Below, one piece after another: positions 1 to 7,581 of a stretch of DNA of 64,000 nucleotides (position 1 is its first letter; each line of letters opens with the position of its first letter). The notes beneath the pieces are model-generated. The model saw nothing but the letters and a program-made list of their open reading frames with translations, was not told the DNA's origin and searched no databases. The DNA lies in the NCBI RefSeq assembly GCF_003097655.1, contig NZ_QCZH01000008.1, positions 1 to 64,000 of the forward strand. The letters run 5' to 3'. This stretch comes from Flavobacterium laiguense (lineage in GTDB: Bacteria > Bacteroidota > Bacteroidia > Flavobacteriales > Flavobacteriaceae). The position numbers were made by a program, and so were the translations under genes.

Positions 1-88
1 CATCCCAAAAAAATATCCCGAAAATTCATTGTGAAAAAACGTCGTAGTCTAAGTGGTACGTGCCAATTACCTCCAACTAGTATATATG

Positions 89-156
89 CGAAACAAACCT
101 TCGTCTATACATCCGTCAGTTGGGTAGATTGGCGAAGGTTTGTTTCGTTTTTTTGT
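89..156 (+). terminator. Large hairpin with T-rich tail
   Basis: A perfect 15-bp inverted repeat, arms at 89-103 and 133-147 (cgaaacaaaccttcg and its complement), encloses a 29-base loop. A T-rich run follows on the plus strand, so it reads as a terminator for a gene to the left of the window. The integrase stop is only about 30 bases away, so a role as a recombination site hairpin cannot be excluded from the sequence alone. Confidence 0.55.
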
Positions 157-179
157 TTTTCAAAAATAACAAAAAAAGA

Positions 180-1223
180 TTACAAATCATCAAAAGGACT
201 TTTTATTTGCTGAATACTTTTCGTACTAACGTGGGTGTATATTTCGGTGGTTTTACTGCTGTTATGGCCTAGTAATTCTTGGATATAACGTAAATCAGTT
301 CCGCTTTCCAATAAATGTGTGGCAAAACTGTGGCGTAACCAATGCAATGTTACTGGTTTTAGAATTCCAACCTTTTTTAAAGCTTGTTTTAATACAAGTT
401 GTAAACTCCTTGAATCGTATGGAGAGCCAGAAATTTGTCCTTCAAATAAATAGGTAGTGGGTTTGTGAATTGTGTAATAATCCCGCAACATCTCCAATAT
501 CTTTGGACTTAAGGGAGCTATTCTGTCTTTCTTCCCTTTTGCGCTTTTTAACATTACAATATTTCTTTTGGAATCGATATGAACCGGTTTAAGGGCTAGG
601 AGTTCTCCACAACGCAATCCGCAAGCATAAATTAAACTCAACATCGTTTTGTGTTTTAGGTTGCTGTGTGCATTCAGTATCAATTTTACCTCTTCCTTAC
701 TCAAAACATTGGGAAGTAGTTTTTCTCGCTTGGGACGGTGAATTTTGTCTAGCTCTATTTTCGTGTCTAGTACGGTTGTGAAAAACAATTTGATGGCATT
801 CACGATTTGATTTTGATAGGATGCCGACAAATTGTTATTTAAAATGTACTCATTATTGTACCGTATGACATCGTTATTGGTGATTTCGGCAACCGGTTTT
901 TCGTTGTAAAAGGTTAGAAAGGATTTTAAGGCTTCGGTATAGGTTTTTATGGTGCTTTCGCTATAGCGTCTGGATAATAACCAGTGCTTGAATTTTTCTA
1001 TTTGTGCGATTCCTTCTGTCGAAGGGTGTCTGATTGGAGTTTCGACAATCTGAAACTTCATTCGGTTCTCGAAGGTGTCGGGTAAGTGCCAAACTCCTAA
1101 GGTTTGGCTCCATCGGGATCCTTCTTGTTGCTTGATTCGGTCAGTCCAATCGGGATTTTTTTCGAAATAAATGGCGATTCGGCTTTCACCACGGCGTTTG
1201 ATGAGTTGTGCTTTCCAGTTCAT
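180..1223 (-). CDS. Tyrosine recombinase / site-specific integrase (XerC/D-like)
   Basis: This 347-residue tyrosine recombinase should catalyse DNA strand exchange through a 3'-phosphotyrosine intermediate. An extra N-terminal segment (about residues 1-65) precedes a SAM-like core-binding domain (about 70-155) and the catalytic domain (about 170-335). Catalytic residues are visible: R204 (ACGLRCGE), a Lys near 229, H294-x-x-R297, H320 and the nucleophile Y329 (TTEIYTHV). The tail IKSPFDDL resembles the SPLDxL ending of integron-type integrases, but the extra IntI domain between the Lys and HxxR motifs is not visible. I therefore call it a XerC/D-like integrase rather than IntI. It stands alone, next to an arsenic operon; its own att site was not identified. 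Confidence 0.85.
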   Translation of the reverse strand: MNWKAQLIKRRGESRIAIYFEKNPDWTDRIKQQEGSRWSQTLGVWHLPDTFENRMKFQIVETPIRHPSTEGIAQIEKFKHWLLSRRYSESTIKTYTEALKSFLTFYNEKPVAEITNNDVIRYNNEYILNNNLSASYQNQIVNAIKLFFTTVLDTKIELDKIHRPKREKLLPNVLSKEEVKLILNAHSNLKHKTMLSLIYACGLRCGELLALKPVHIDSKRNIVMLKSAKGKKDRIAPLSPKILEMLRDYYTIHKPTTYLFEGQISGSPYDSRSLQLVLKQALKKVGILKPVTLHWLRHSFATHLLESGTDLRYIQELLGHNSSKTTEIYTHVSTKSIQQIKSPFDDL

Positions 1224-1225
1224 AA

Positions 1226-1261
1226 GGCGTATATTTGAAGTATGGCGTATAATTGAAGTAT
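1226..1261. repeat. Tandem 18-bp direct repeat before the integrase start
   Basis: Two copies of ggcgtata(t/a)ttgaagtat lie head to tail at 1226-1243 and 1244-1261 with one mismatch. They start two bases upstream of the integrase start codon (minus strand). The placement suggests a binding site or a slipped duplication; no function is shown. Confidence 0.7.
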
Positions 1262-1408
1262 AAAGATAGGGGAATTATTTTAGATTGAAGATTTTAGATT
1301 AACGATTTCAGACTTCAGGTTTTCTGATAAGTGAATGGAAATTTAGATTTTAGGAGGTTTAAAACTTTTGAAATCAAAAATCTTTAATCATTTTTAGGCG
1401 TCAGGGTT

Positions 1409-1448
1409 AAAAAAAAGCTGCAATCCCAAATTTTATGGAATTGCAGCT
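1409..1448 (-). terminator. Rho-independent-type terminator of the ars operon
   Basis: The 9-bp arms agctgcaat (1416-1424) and attgcagct (1440-1448) form a hairpin. On the minus strand it is followed by a run of T, downstream of acr3. Confidence 0.7.
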
Positions 1449-1488
1449 TATGTGATTTTTGAAAACAAATCTTCTTTTGAAAATGAAT

Positions 1489-1580
1489 GCCCTAGCCCTG
1501 ATAGAAGCGGTATCCTTTTTTTGAGGCAATTTTTCTTTGCCTTAAGAAAAGATACAAGCGGATAGCAGGAAATGGCTCCT
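1489..1580 (+). ncRNA. Structured Flavobacterium intergenic element, copy 1 (possibly Flavo-1 RNA)
   Basis: The sequence runs from gccctagccctgatagaagc, through a T-run and a gaggca/tgcctt hairpin, to agataca-agcggatagcagg and ggctcct. Outer arms AGCC/GGCT and CCTG/CAGG can pair around the inner stem. A second copy in the opposite orientation lies near 57.3-57.4 kb with matching conserved blocks, which argues for a conserved RNA or repeat rather than chance. Flavo-1 is my recollection of a family with this host range; the assignment is untested. Confidence 0.5.
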
Positions 1581-1587
1581 AATAATG

Positions 1588-2658
1588 CTACTCTTTATTG
1601 CTATAATATTTTTTTCTAAACCAAAAGGCGACATTGACTAAGGCGATTAGAGCGGGAACTTCGACCAATGGGCCTATGACACCTGCAAAGGCTTGGCCAC
1701 TGTTGATGCCGAAAACGCCAATGGCTACGGCGATGGCCAACTCAAAATTGTTCCCAGTGGCGGTGAAGGCAATGGCGGTTGACTTGGAATAATCAGCGCC
1801 AAAGTACTTGCCGATGAAGAAACTCATGACGAACATAATGACGAAATAAATCACTAGCGGGATGGCGATGCGTACAACGTCCATTGGGATTTGGACGATT
1901 AATTCGCCCTTGAGGCTGAACATTAATACGATGGTGAACAGCAAGGAAATTAAGGTGATGGGGGAGATGAAAGGAACGTATTTGGTATCGAACCATTCGG
2001 CTCCTTTGGTGGTAATTAAGGCGTAGCGACTGATGATACCAAGGGCAAAGGGGATGCCGAGATAGATGCCCACACTTTCGGCAATTTGCCCAATGCTGAT
2101 GTTGACTTCAAAGCCGTCGTACCCAAAATAAGGTGGCAGTATAGTGATGAATACGTAAGCGTAAAAGCTGAACATTAATACTTGGAAGATACTGTTGAGG
2201 GCGATTAATCCCGCGGCATATTCTCGGTTTCCGTCGGCTAGGTCATTCCAGACTACGACCATGGCGATGCAGCGTGCAAGCCCGATGAGGATGACTCCTA
2301 TCATGTATTCGGGATAGCCGTTTAGGAAGAGTAAGGCGAGAGTAAACATTAAAATTGGCCCCACAACCCAATTGAGAAACAGAGATGCGCCAAGAACTTT
2401 GGTGTTTTTAAAAACTTCACCCATTTGTTCGTACTTGACTTTGGCCAGTGGCGGATACATCATCAAGATTAACCCAATTGCCAAAGGAATGTTGGTTGTT
2501 CCACTCGAAAAGGAGTTGATGAATCCGCTACTCGATGGAATAAAATAACCAATGGAAACGCCTAGAGCCATGGCTAGAAATATCCAAAGGGTAAGGTTGC
2601 GGTCGAGGAAGCCTAATTTTTTTCGCTCTAAAGCGGGAGCACAATTATTTGCTGACAT
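1588..2658 (-). CDS. acr3: ACR3-family arsenite efflux permease
   Basis: This 356-residue integral membrane protein has about ten hydrophobic segments and is of normal ACR3 length. It should export arsenite across the inner membrane, driven by the proton motive force. The segment [19 protein letters not shown] carries the conserved Cys (C130) in the fourth transmembrane helix of ACR3 proteins. It is the last gene of arsR-DUF6428-arsC-acr3, read on the minus strand, with a gap of about 110 bases after arsC. Regulation is expected through ArsR. The family call is firm; substrate breadth (As(III), perhaps Sb(III)) is inferred. Confidence 0.92.
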   Translation of the reverse strand: MSANNCAPALERKKLGFLDRNLTLWIFLAMALGVSIGYFIPSSSGFINSFSSGTTNIPLAIGLILMMYPPLAKVKYEQMGEVFKNTKVLGASLFLNWVVGPILMFTLALLFLNGYPEYMIGVILIGLARCIAMVVVWNDLADGNREYAAGLIALNSIFQVLMFSFYAYVFITILPPYFGYDGFEVNISIGQIAESVGIYLGIPFALGIISRYALITTKGAEWFDTKYVPFISPITLISLLFTIVLMFSLKGELIVQIPMDVVRIAIPLVIYFVIMFVMSFFIGKYFGADYSKSTAIAFTATGNNFELAIAVAIGVFGINSGQAFAGVIGPLVEVPALIALVNVAFWFRKKYYSNKE

Positions 2659-2771
2659 AATTTAATTATTTTTTAGCATTTATTTTTTTTGAACCATTAA
2701 GGGATTAAGGCTCATTAAGCTTTACTTTGAACCTTCATTTACTTAATCTCTTAATGGTTAAAATTTTGAGT

Positions 2772-3404
2772 TTATTTTTTTACTTGTGAGAAAACATAAA
2801 ACAGTTCGGTTGCAATTTGGATGCTACGTTCTTGATATTTCTCGGCTTGTTGTGGGGTGTTGTCAAAGGCTTTTGGGTCTTCGAAGGTGATGGGGATTCG
2901 TTTTTCGGCTCCTACAATAAGCGGACAACCGTCATCGGCTGAGGAACAAGTCAGAATGGCTGCAAATTCGCTTTGAGGGTTGAAAGCGTCATCGTATGTT
3001 TTGGAAAAGCAAATCACCGGATGATCGTTTTCGTTGTATTTTACGCTGTACACGGGATTGTTGCCCTCGGAAAGCGTTTTGATTTGAAAACCAGTATTGG
3101 TTAATGTTTGGGCTACCATCGGGAATAAAGCGGTAGCTTCGGTTCCGCCCGAATAGCTAAACACGTTTTTGATGTTGTAATACGCTGCTGCGGTTTGCGC
3201 CCAGATTTGGGACAAATGGCTTCTGCGGGAATTGTGGGTACAGATGAAATTGAGTCGGATGTCTTGGTTTGCCGTTACTTTCGATTGGATGAAATCTATA
3301 AGCGGTTGCAAAATGGTTTTGCGTTCGACTGAAATGCTTGCGAAATCTAAAGTGTCTATGGTATTATTGATGAGCGTAAATAGATTGCTTTTGGTTTGTG
3401 TCAT
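2772..3404 (-). CDS. arsC: Arsenate reductase-like low-molecular-weight phosphatase family protein
   Basis: This 210-residue protein has the LMW protein-tyrosine-phosphatase fold and probably reduces arsenate to arsenite for Acr3. The P-loop CTHNSRRSH places the nucleophile at C55 with the C-X5-R arginine at R61. C152 and C159 (TCSSADDGCP) form a C-X6-C pair spaced like the resolving cysteines of thioredoxin-coupled ArsC. The N-terminal 45 residues extend beyond a minimal ArsC. The operon context between a DUF6428 gene and acr3 supports arsenate reduction rather than protein dephosphorylation. Confidence 0.85.
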   Translation of the reverse strand: MTQTKSNLFTLINNTIDTLDFASISVERKTILQPLIDFIQSKVTANQDIRLNFICTHNSRRSHLSQIWAQTAAAYYNIKNVFSYSGGTEATALFPMVAQTLTNTGFQIKTLSEGNNPVYSVKYNENDHPVICFSKTYDDAFNPQSEFAAILTCSSADDGCPLIVGAEKRIPITFEDPKAFDNTPQQAEKYQERSIQIATELFYVFSQVKK

Positions 3405-3446
3405 TTGAAATAGGTCTTTGGTTGTTTGCTTGCAAGGTGAATATTA

Positions 3447-3541
3447 GCCCACAGTTAACAAGGAATGAACTGATTGGCACGGATTTTTGAATGAGATTTT
3501 TAATCTGTGTATGATCTGCTCGATCGGTGTTATCTGTGGGC
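3447..3541. repeat. Short element with inverted terminal repeats
   Basis: The arms gcccacagttaac (3447-3459) and gttatctgtgggc (3529-3541) are inverted with one mismatch and bracket about 70 bases containing aatctgtg-type motifs. The gap between arsC and the DUF6428 gene holds nothing else recognisable. The motif content resembles the element near 43.9 kb. Confidence 0.5.
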
Positions 3542-3621
3542 CATCTTTTTTTGAATATAATGTTGACTGTTTATTAAGTTAAAAAGTATTCACGAGTGAA
3601 ATAGTTATGAGTTTGTGTTTG

Positions 3622-4092
3622 TTAGCAACATCCTGAACCAGGAGTGCAACAGTTGGCTTCGTTTCCTATTTCGGATAATTTTACTTTTTGTTTTTCCTGT
3701 GGAGGACAACATTGATCTAATGCCAAACAAGCGGTTTGTTTGTTCAACAATAAAAAAGTCTCTCCGTTATAACCCAAATCGTATTTTCCGATAGTGTTGT
3801 CTTGGTATTCCACCTCAATTTCTAGATCTTCAAGTCCCAATACTTTTTCGGAAAGGGCAATGATATTCAATAATTTTTGGGCTTTCAATCGGTGGTCAAA
3901 ATCGTTGGCATCCCACAATTGAAAATTCACAACCGATTCTTTGCGGACGGTTCCACCACAATCGATAAAGTTTTTGGTAATCATTCCAACTTCAGTTACG
4001 TGGAAATGTTCGGGTACGAATGTTCCGTTTGGCAACTGAAAAGTCACTCCTGTTGCAGTGCTTAAGTGTTTTTTTATTTCTGATAGTTTCAT
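3622..4092 (-). CDS. DUF6428 family protein of the ars operon
   Basis: This 156-residue soluble protein is of a family I recognise as DUF6428, commonly found in Bacteroidota ars operons; its biochemical role is not known to me. Residues 1-110 are a mixed alpha/beta domain starting MKLSEIKKHL with a FVPEHFHVTEVG segment. The C-terminus is rich in cysteine (DQCCPP, EANCCTPGSGCC), a layout suited to binding a soft metal or metalloid. It lies between arsR and arsC on the minus strand. A role as an arsenite chaperone or sensor is inference only. Confidence 0.75.
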   Translation of the reverse strand: MKLSEIKKHLSTATGVTFQLPNGTFVPEHFHVTEVGMITKNFIDCGGTVRKESVVNFQLWDANDFDHRLKAQKLLNIIALSEKVLGLEDLEIEVEYQDNTIGKYDLGYNGETFLLLNKQTACLALDQCCPPQEKQKVKLSEIGNEANCCTPGSGCC

Positions 4093-4180
4093 GATGAGGA
4101 AAGTTTAAAAGTTTAAATTGTTTAAGAGTTTAGAAGTTTATGGTTTCTTTGTACTTGATACTCAATTCTTGATATTTTCA

Positions 4181-4519
4181 TTAACAACAATGATTTTTCT
4201 TTTTATCTATATAATTACTGACCAACTGAAAAAAGCCTTTGATTTTCTCGAAACCAACTTCGTTGATACAATAACAGGCTGAGTTTCCTTCTACATTGCC
4301 TTTTATAAGTCCGGCGTTTTTGAGTTCTTTTAGGTGTTGCGAAACGGTAGGCTGAGCTAGAGGCAATACATTTACAATATCTCCGCAAATACAGCTGTCC
4401 ATTTTTAATAGGTATTCGATAATGGCAATGCGGGCAGGATGACCGATAGCTTTTGCCAAAATAGCCAATTCGTTTTGCTCGTCTGTGAAGTGTTCTGTTT
4501 TAGTAATTCCCATCGTCAT
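4181..4519 (-). CDS. arsR: ArsR-family arsenic-responsive repressor
   Basis: This winged-helix ArsR/SmtB repressor has about 112 residues from the ATG at 4519; the next ATG, at 4513, is equally possible. The wHTH is seen in [18 protein letters not shown] and [19 protein letters not shown]. The CxC of the DSCICGDIV segment matches the As(III)-binding cysteines at the start of the DNA-binding region, and the C-terminus ends NHCC. It leads the operon arsR-DUF6428-arsC-acr3. A 12-bp perfect palindrome just upstream is a plausible operator, so autorepression relieved by arsenite is likely. Confidence 0.88.
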   Translation of the reverse strand: MTMGITKTEHFTDEQNELAILAKAIGHPARIAIIEYLLKMDSCICGDIVNVLPLAQPTVSQHLKELKNAGLIKGNVEGNSACYCINEVGFEKIKGFFQLVSNYIDKKKNHCC

Positions 4520-4525
4520 ATATTT

Positions 4526-4539
4526 ATATTGCAATATTA
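4526..4539 (-). promoter_or_regulatory. Candidate ArsR operator and -7 box
   Basis: ATATTGCAATAT (4526-4537) is a perfect 12-bp palindrome seven bases upstream of the arsR start. It overlaps a minus-strand TAATATTG (4532-4539), one base off TAnnTTTG. Repressor binding here would block transcription. The assignment is inferred from position and symmetry. Confidence 0.5.
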
Positions 4540-4558
4540 CGATATAGTTTTTAAATAA

Positions 4559-4587
4559 AAAAGCAAAACTGATTAAATTTTGCTTTT
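4559..4587. terminator. Hairpin terminator between the secreted protein gene and arsR
   Basis: The arms aaaagcaaaa (4559-4568) and ttttgctttt (4578-4587) pair perfectly and are flanked by A and T runs, so the hairpin could work in both directions. It fits as the minus-strand terminator of the gene ending at 4621. Confidence 0.65.
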
Positions 4588-4620
4588 TAGGTAATCTTAA
4601 TATAATTTGTTTCCAATGTG

Positions 4621-5052
4621 TTAATACAACATTTGTACTAATGGTGTTACTGCAGAAGCTGATTTTGGCAATAAAGCACTAAGTGCTGTAAACTGGGTTG
4701 GACTTACTAATTTTTTCATTTTGGCTGAAAACGATTCTCTGTTGGCTGTCATTTTTGAAGCGTAACCGGCTTTATCAGTTGTCATAGTTGGTAAAATATT
4801 TTTCTTTTTGTTTAGTGTTTCGTTTACTAATGAGTTTACAGCCGGTTTTTGGGCGTCGGTTAACTTCAATTTTGGAGATAATACTCCCATTACTTGGTTT
4901 GAAATGCTTGCAACGTCAAATGAGCTTGCTGCGGCAGTAGTTGCTGTTTTGCTTGCGGTGTTGGTTGCTTTTGTGATGTCTCCCACGCTTTGTGCATTGG
5001 TAAATGAAATGGTTCCAAGGAGAACGGCTGTGATAAATAGTTTCTTTTTCAT
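4621..5052 (-). CDS. Small secreted protein of unknown function
   Basis: The protein has 143 residues. I start it at the ATG at 5052, because [21 protein letters not shown] is a clear Sec signal peptide with cleavage after NAQ; the longer frame upstream is AT-rich and not signal-like. The mature part is rich in Ala, Thr, Ser and Lys, largely helical, with a segment [20 protein letters not shown] that recalls other Bacteroidota periplasmic helical proteins. I recognise no family. It stands alone on the minus strand with its own downstream hairpin. Confidence 0.6.
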   Translation of the reverse strand: MKKKLFITAVLLGTISFTNAQSVGDITKATNTASKTATTAAASSFDVASISNQVMGVLSPKLKLTDAQKPAVNSLVNETLNKKKNILPTMTTDKAGYASKMTANRESFSAKMKKLVSPTQFTALSALLPKSASAVTPLVQMLY

Positions 5053-5185
5053 AGTTGTTTTTTGTGTCGTTAAATAGTTAGTTATTAAATATTTGTAATT
5101 TTTATTATGTAAAAGTAAGTAAAAATTTAAAAAAAAATTAAATGTAAGAAATGTATGTTTTTTAATATTTATAATTAATATTTTA

Positions 5186-5391
5186 ATATGACTATCCGTA
5201 ATGAGTACCAAGAGTCTTTTTTATTAATTAGATTATAATCCGTCAACTGCCGAAGGCGGGATAATCCGCTATTTTCAACACATTCTAAATTGAAATCCGT
5301 TTTTATCAGCGTTTTCTCTTTAGTGAATCAGTATAATCCGTGTTCCATTCTCCGTTTATATATTTTTGGTACAAGTCACGGATAGTCATAT
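5186..5391. mobile_element. MITE-like element with 26-bp inverted termini
   Basis: Positions 5186-5211 and 5366-5391 are inverted copies of each other with mismatches confined to a 5-base block: atatgactatccgt then gtaccaa on the left, ttggtac then acggatagtcatat on the right. The element is about 206 bp and codes for nothing. The string attttaatat occurs on both outer sides, which would fit a target duplication, though the region is AT-rich enough for chance. Confidence 0.6.
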
Positions 5392-5454
5392 ATTTTAATA
5401 TTGGCTTAGTGTCATTTTTATTTTAATAAGTGCGATAAATGGAAAAAAAATATA

Positions 5455-5462
5455 TATTTTTG
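5455..5462 (+). promoter_or_regulatory. Bacteroidota -7 box
   Basis: TATTTTTG fits TAnnTTTG and lies about 40 bases upstream of the start at 5503. No good -33 TTTG was found at the expected spacing. Confidence 0.4.
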
Positions 5463-5502
5463 GTTGTAAGGAATGTTATATTAATTTAAAAATAAAAAGT
5501 AA

Positions 5503-6111
5503 ATGAAAAAAATTGTTTTTGCAGTATTATTTGTTTCTTCTATCATGAGCGCCCAAGATATGGATGTTGTAAAAGGAGATTTCGGATTCTTAAAGGATCA
5601 AAAAGAGATTAATGTTGAATTTGATTATTCAAAAATGACTCTTTTGAAAGAGAAATTGACCGAAGGGCAATATGTTGCCAATAGAACCAAAGAATTAAAT
5701 GATAAGACTAAAGGAACTGGTGATACTTGGAAAAAGAAATGGGATTCAAGTAAGGAATTAATTTGGAATCCTAAATTTTTGGAATTAATAAATATTGTTT
5801 TAGTAAAGGAGAATAAAGAGGTTAGTTTTCAAGAAGGATTGGTAAACGCAAAATATACTCTAATAGTAGAAACAGTTTGGATTTATCCAGGTTGGGATGC
5901 GGCAATCATGAAGCAACCAGCCAAGGTGAGTACGGTATTGAGATTTGTGGAAACGAGTAAAAAGTCGAATGTTTTATTGGAGATTTCTAGTGATAGCGCA
6001 CCAGGAGATCAATGGGGGAATAATTTTAGTAACGAATCCAGAATTGGGGAAGGTTTTGCAAAAACTGGAAAATCAGTAGCCAAAATGCTCTTAAAAAAAG
6101 CATATAAGTAA
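5503..6111 (+). CDS. Secreted protein, member 1 of a tandem paralogous trio
   Basis: This 202-residue protein begins with a signal peptide (MKKIVFAVLFVSSIMSAQ). Its mature part is alpha/beta, with landmarks VEFDYSKMTLLKEKL, LIWNPKFLELIN, VWIYPGWDA and APGDQWGNNFSNESRIGEGFAKTGKS. I do not recognise a family. It is very similar to the gene at 6925 (most landmarks identical) and more distantly to the gene at 6302, so the three arose by duplication. It precedes the flexirubin cluster on the opposite strand to the halogenase; no link to pigment is shown. Confidence 0.65.
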   Translation: MKKIVFAVLFVSSIMSAQDMDVVKGDFGFLKDQKEINVEFDYSKMTLLKEKLTEGQYVANRTKELNDKTKGTGDTWKKKWDSSKELIWNPKFLELINIVLVKENKEVSFQEGLVNAKYTLIVETVWIYPGWDAAIMKQPAKVSTVLRFVETSKKSNVLLEISSDSAPGDQWGNNFSNESRIGEGFAKTGKSVAKMLLKKAYK

Positions 6112-6133
6112 TAGTTTAATACTAGAAACGAAA

Positions 6134-6159
6134 GAGTCCCTATTTATGGGGATTTTTTT
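6134..6159 (+). terminator. Weak hairpin terminator
   Basis: A tccc/gggga stem with a 7-base loop is followed by seven T, 25 bases after the stop of the first paralogue. Confidence 0.5.
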
Positions 6160-6257
6160 ATGCCATAGAAGTCATATCAAATTGTTTAAGATTATTTTAC
6201 CTATGAAATCGCCATGACAACAGTTGTCGCAAACACCAATGAAGATCTGGCGATACC

Positions 6258-6275
6258 TCCCGATACCTATCGGGA
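6258..6275. repeat. CCCGATA palindrome
   Basis: TCCCGATA-cc-TATCGGGA is a perfect 8-bp inverted repeat. Related palindromes occur near 15157, 43939 and 57350, so it is a dispersed family of small hairpins in this genome segment. Confidence 0.6.
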
Positions 6276-6301
6276 TCTAACAAAAACAATATTATCTACA
6301 T

Positions 6302-6895
6302 ATGAAAAAAAGTGTCGTTTTATTATTTTTATTTTTTATTTCTGTTGCTTCCGCACAGCGATTTGATGTTTTATCAGGAAAAGTGAGTAACCTAAAAGGG
6401 ATTGCTGCCTATAATGTTACTTTTGATTATACGAATCTGAAAGTCGATGGTTTTGAAACTGAAGAAGCGTATTTGGCCGATAAAATGGATAAAAGGAAAG
6501 AGGTTGAAGGGGAATCGGAAAAATTCAGAAAGGATTGGTATAAGGACAGAGAAAATAAATACGAACCCAAATTCATGGAATATTTCAACAAACGATTTGA
6601 AAAAGGGGAAATAAAATGTGAGAAGAACAGTGATTTACAATATACCATGAGCATTAAAACCACTTGGATCTATCCTGGTTATAGTGTTGTTGCTGCAGCC
6701 CAACCTGCAAAAATCAGTGCTGTTATAACAATTGTGGAAACGGCTAACCCCAAAAATATTTTGGTGGAAATGGAATTTGATAAGTCAATAGGATTGGCAC
6801 AAGGCACATTTGAATTTGATCAAGGAGATCGTATCGCCGGGGCTTATGAAAAATTGGCTAAAAACATGGTTATGCAACTTAAAAGGTTTTTATAA
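6302..6895 (+). CDS. Secreted protein, divergent member 2 of the trio
   Basis: This 197-residue protein has a signal peptide (MKKSVVLLFLFFISVASAQ). It shares the layout of its neighbours: VTFDYTNL at about residue 40, a Lys/Glu-rich helical stretch, YEPKFMEYFNKRFE, and TTWIYPGYSVVAAAQPAKIS matching the WIYPGWDA block. It lacks the GDQWGNNFSNE block and has FEFDQGDRIAGAYEKLAKNM in that place. Function is unknown. It lies 29 bases before the third paralogue, so the two are probably co-transcribed. Confidence 0.6.
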   Translation: MKKSVVLLFLFFISVASAQRFDVLSGKVSNLKGIAAYNVTFDYTNLKVDGFETEEAYLADKMDKRKEVEGESEKFRKDWYKDRENKYEPKFMEYFNKRFEKGEIKCEKNSDLQYTMSIKTTWIYPGYSVVAAAQPAKISAVITIVETANPKNILVEMEFDKSIGLAQGTFEFDQGDRIAGAYEKLAKNMVMQLKRFL

Positions 6896-6924
6896 AGACA
6901 ATAACATTTTAAAATTTAAGACAA

Positions 6925-7536
6925 ATGAAAAAAATAATTGTAGTTACAGTATTGTTCATTTCATGCTTGATGACAGCTCAAGAGATGAGTGTCATGCAAG
7001 GAGATTTTGATTTTCTCAAAGATCAAAAAGAAATTAATGTTGAATTTGACTATAGCAAAATGACTTTGCTAAAAGAAAAATTATCAGAAGAACAGTATAT
7101 TACAAAAAGAGCTCAGGAGCTAAATGAAAAAACAAAAGGCATTGGTGATATCTGGAAAAAAAAATGGAATGCCGGTAAAGAATTAATTTGGAATCCAAAA
7201 TTTTTGGAATTAATGAATGTTGTCTATTCAAAGGGTAAAAAGGAAGTTAGTTTTCAAGAGGGATTAACCACCGCAAAATATACTTTAATTGTAAAAACAA
7301 TATGGATTTATCCGGGTTGGGATGCAGGAATAATGAAAGAACCTGCAAGAGTCTCAACATTTTTGCTATTCGTGGAAACCAATAATAAATCAAATGTTTT
7401 GTTTGAGATTTCCAGTAAAAATGCACCAGGAGACCAGTGGGGTAATAATTTCAGTAATGAAGCCAGGATTGGAGAAGGATATGCTAAAACTGGAAAATCA
7501 TTGGCGAAAATGCTTTTGGAGAAAGTATATAAATAA
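6925..7536 (+). CDS. Secreted protein, member 3 of the trio
   Basis: This 203-residue protein has a signal peptide (MKKIIVVTVLFISCLMTAQ). It is a near repeat of the gene at 5503: DFDFLKDQKEINVEFDYSKM, LIWNPKFLELMN, TIWIYPGWDAGIM, APGDQWGNNFSNEARIGEGY. It ends with the same TGKSLAKMLLEKVYK-type helix. Function is unknown; the conserved Trp-rich block suggests a binding surface, but that is a guess. A strong bidirectional terminator follows at once. Confidence 0.65.
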   Translation: MKKIIVVTVLFISCLMTAQEMSVMQGDFDFLKDQKEINVEFDYSKMTLLKEKLSEEQYITKRAQELNEKTKGIGDIWKKKWNAGKELIWNPKFLELMNVVYSKGKKEVSFQEGLTTAKYTLIVKTIWIYPGWDAGIMKEPARVSTFLLFVETNNKSNVLFEISSKNAPGDQWGNNFSNEARIGEGYAKTGKSLAKMLLEKVYK

Positions 7537-7545
7537 TTTTGAGGT

Positions 7546-7581
7546 AAAAAAAATCCTAGTTTTAAAACTAGGATTTTTTTT
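7546..7581. terminator. Perfect 36-bp palindromic bidirectional terminator
   Basis: Eight A, then aatcctagtttt and its exact complement, then eight T form a perfect palindrome. It lies between the convergent paralogue (stop 7536) and halogenase. The halogenase stop codon at 7568 lies inside the palindrome, so the hairpin also encodes the end of that protein. Confidence 0.85.

Larger units (their letters stand above)
1224..1587. other. Intergenic region between integrase and ars operon
   Basis: These 364 bases hold no convincing gene. They contain the tandem repeat at the integrase start, AT-rich sequence with tttagatt motifs, the hairpin that ends the ars operon, and one copy of a structured intergenic element (1489-1580). 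No TAnnTTTG promoter was recognised for the integrase. Confidence 0.6.
5053..5502. other. Intergenic region, 450 bases
   Basis: No gene is seen. The region holds the MITE-like element at 5186-5391, AT-rich promoter DNA for the minus-strand gene ending at 4621, and a TAnnTTTG box before the plus-strand paralogue that starts at 5503. Confidence 0.6.

Noticed and set aside
180-1223. Integron with a cassette array
   Set aside because: The IntI-specific domain is absent and no repeated attC-like sites were found downstream.
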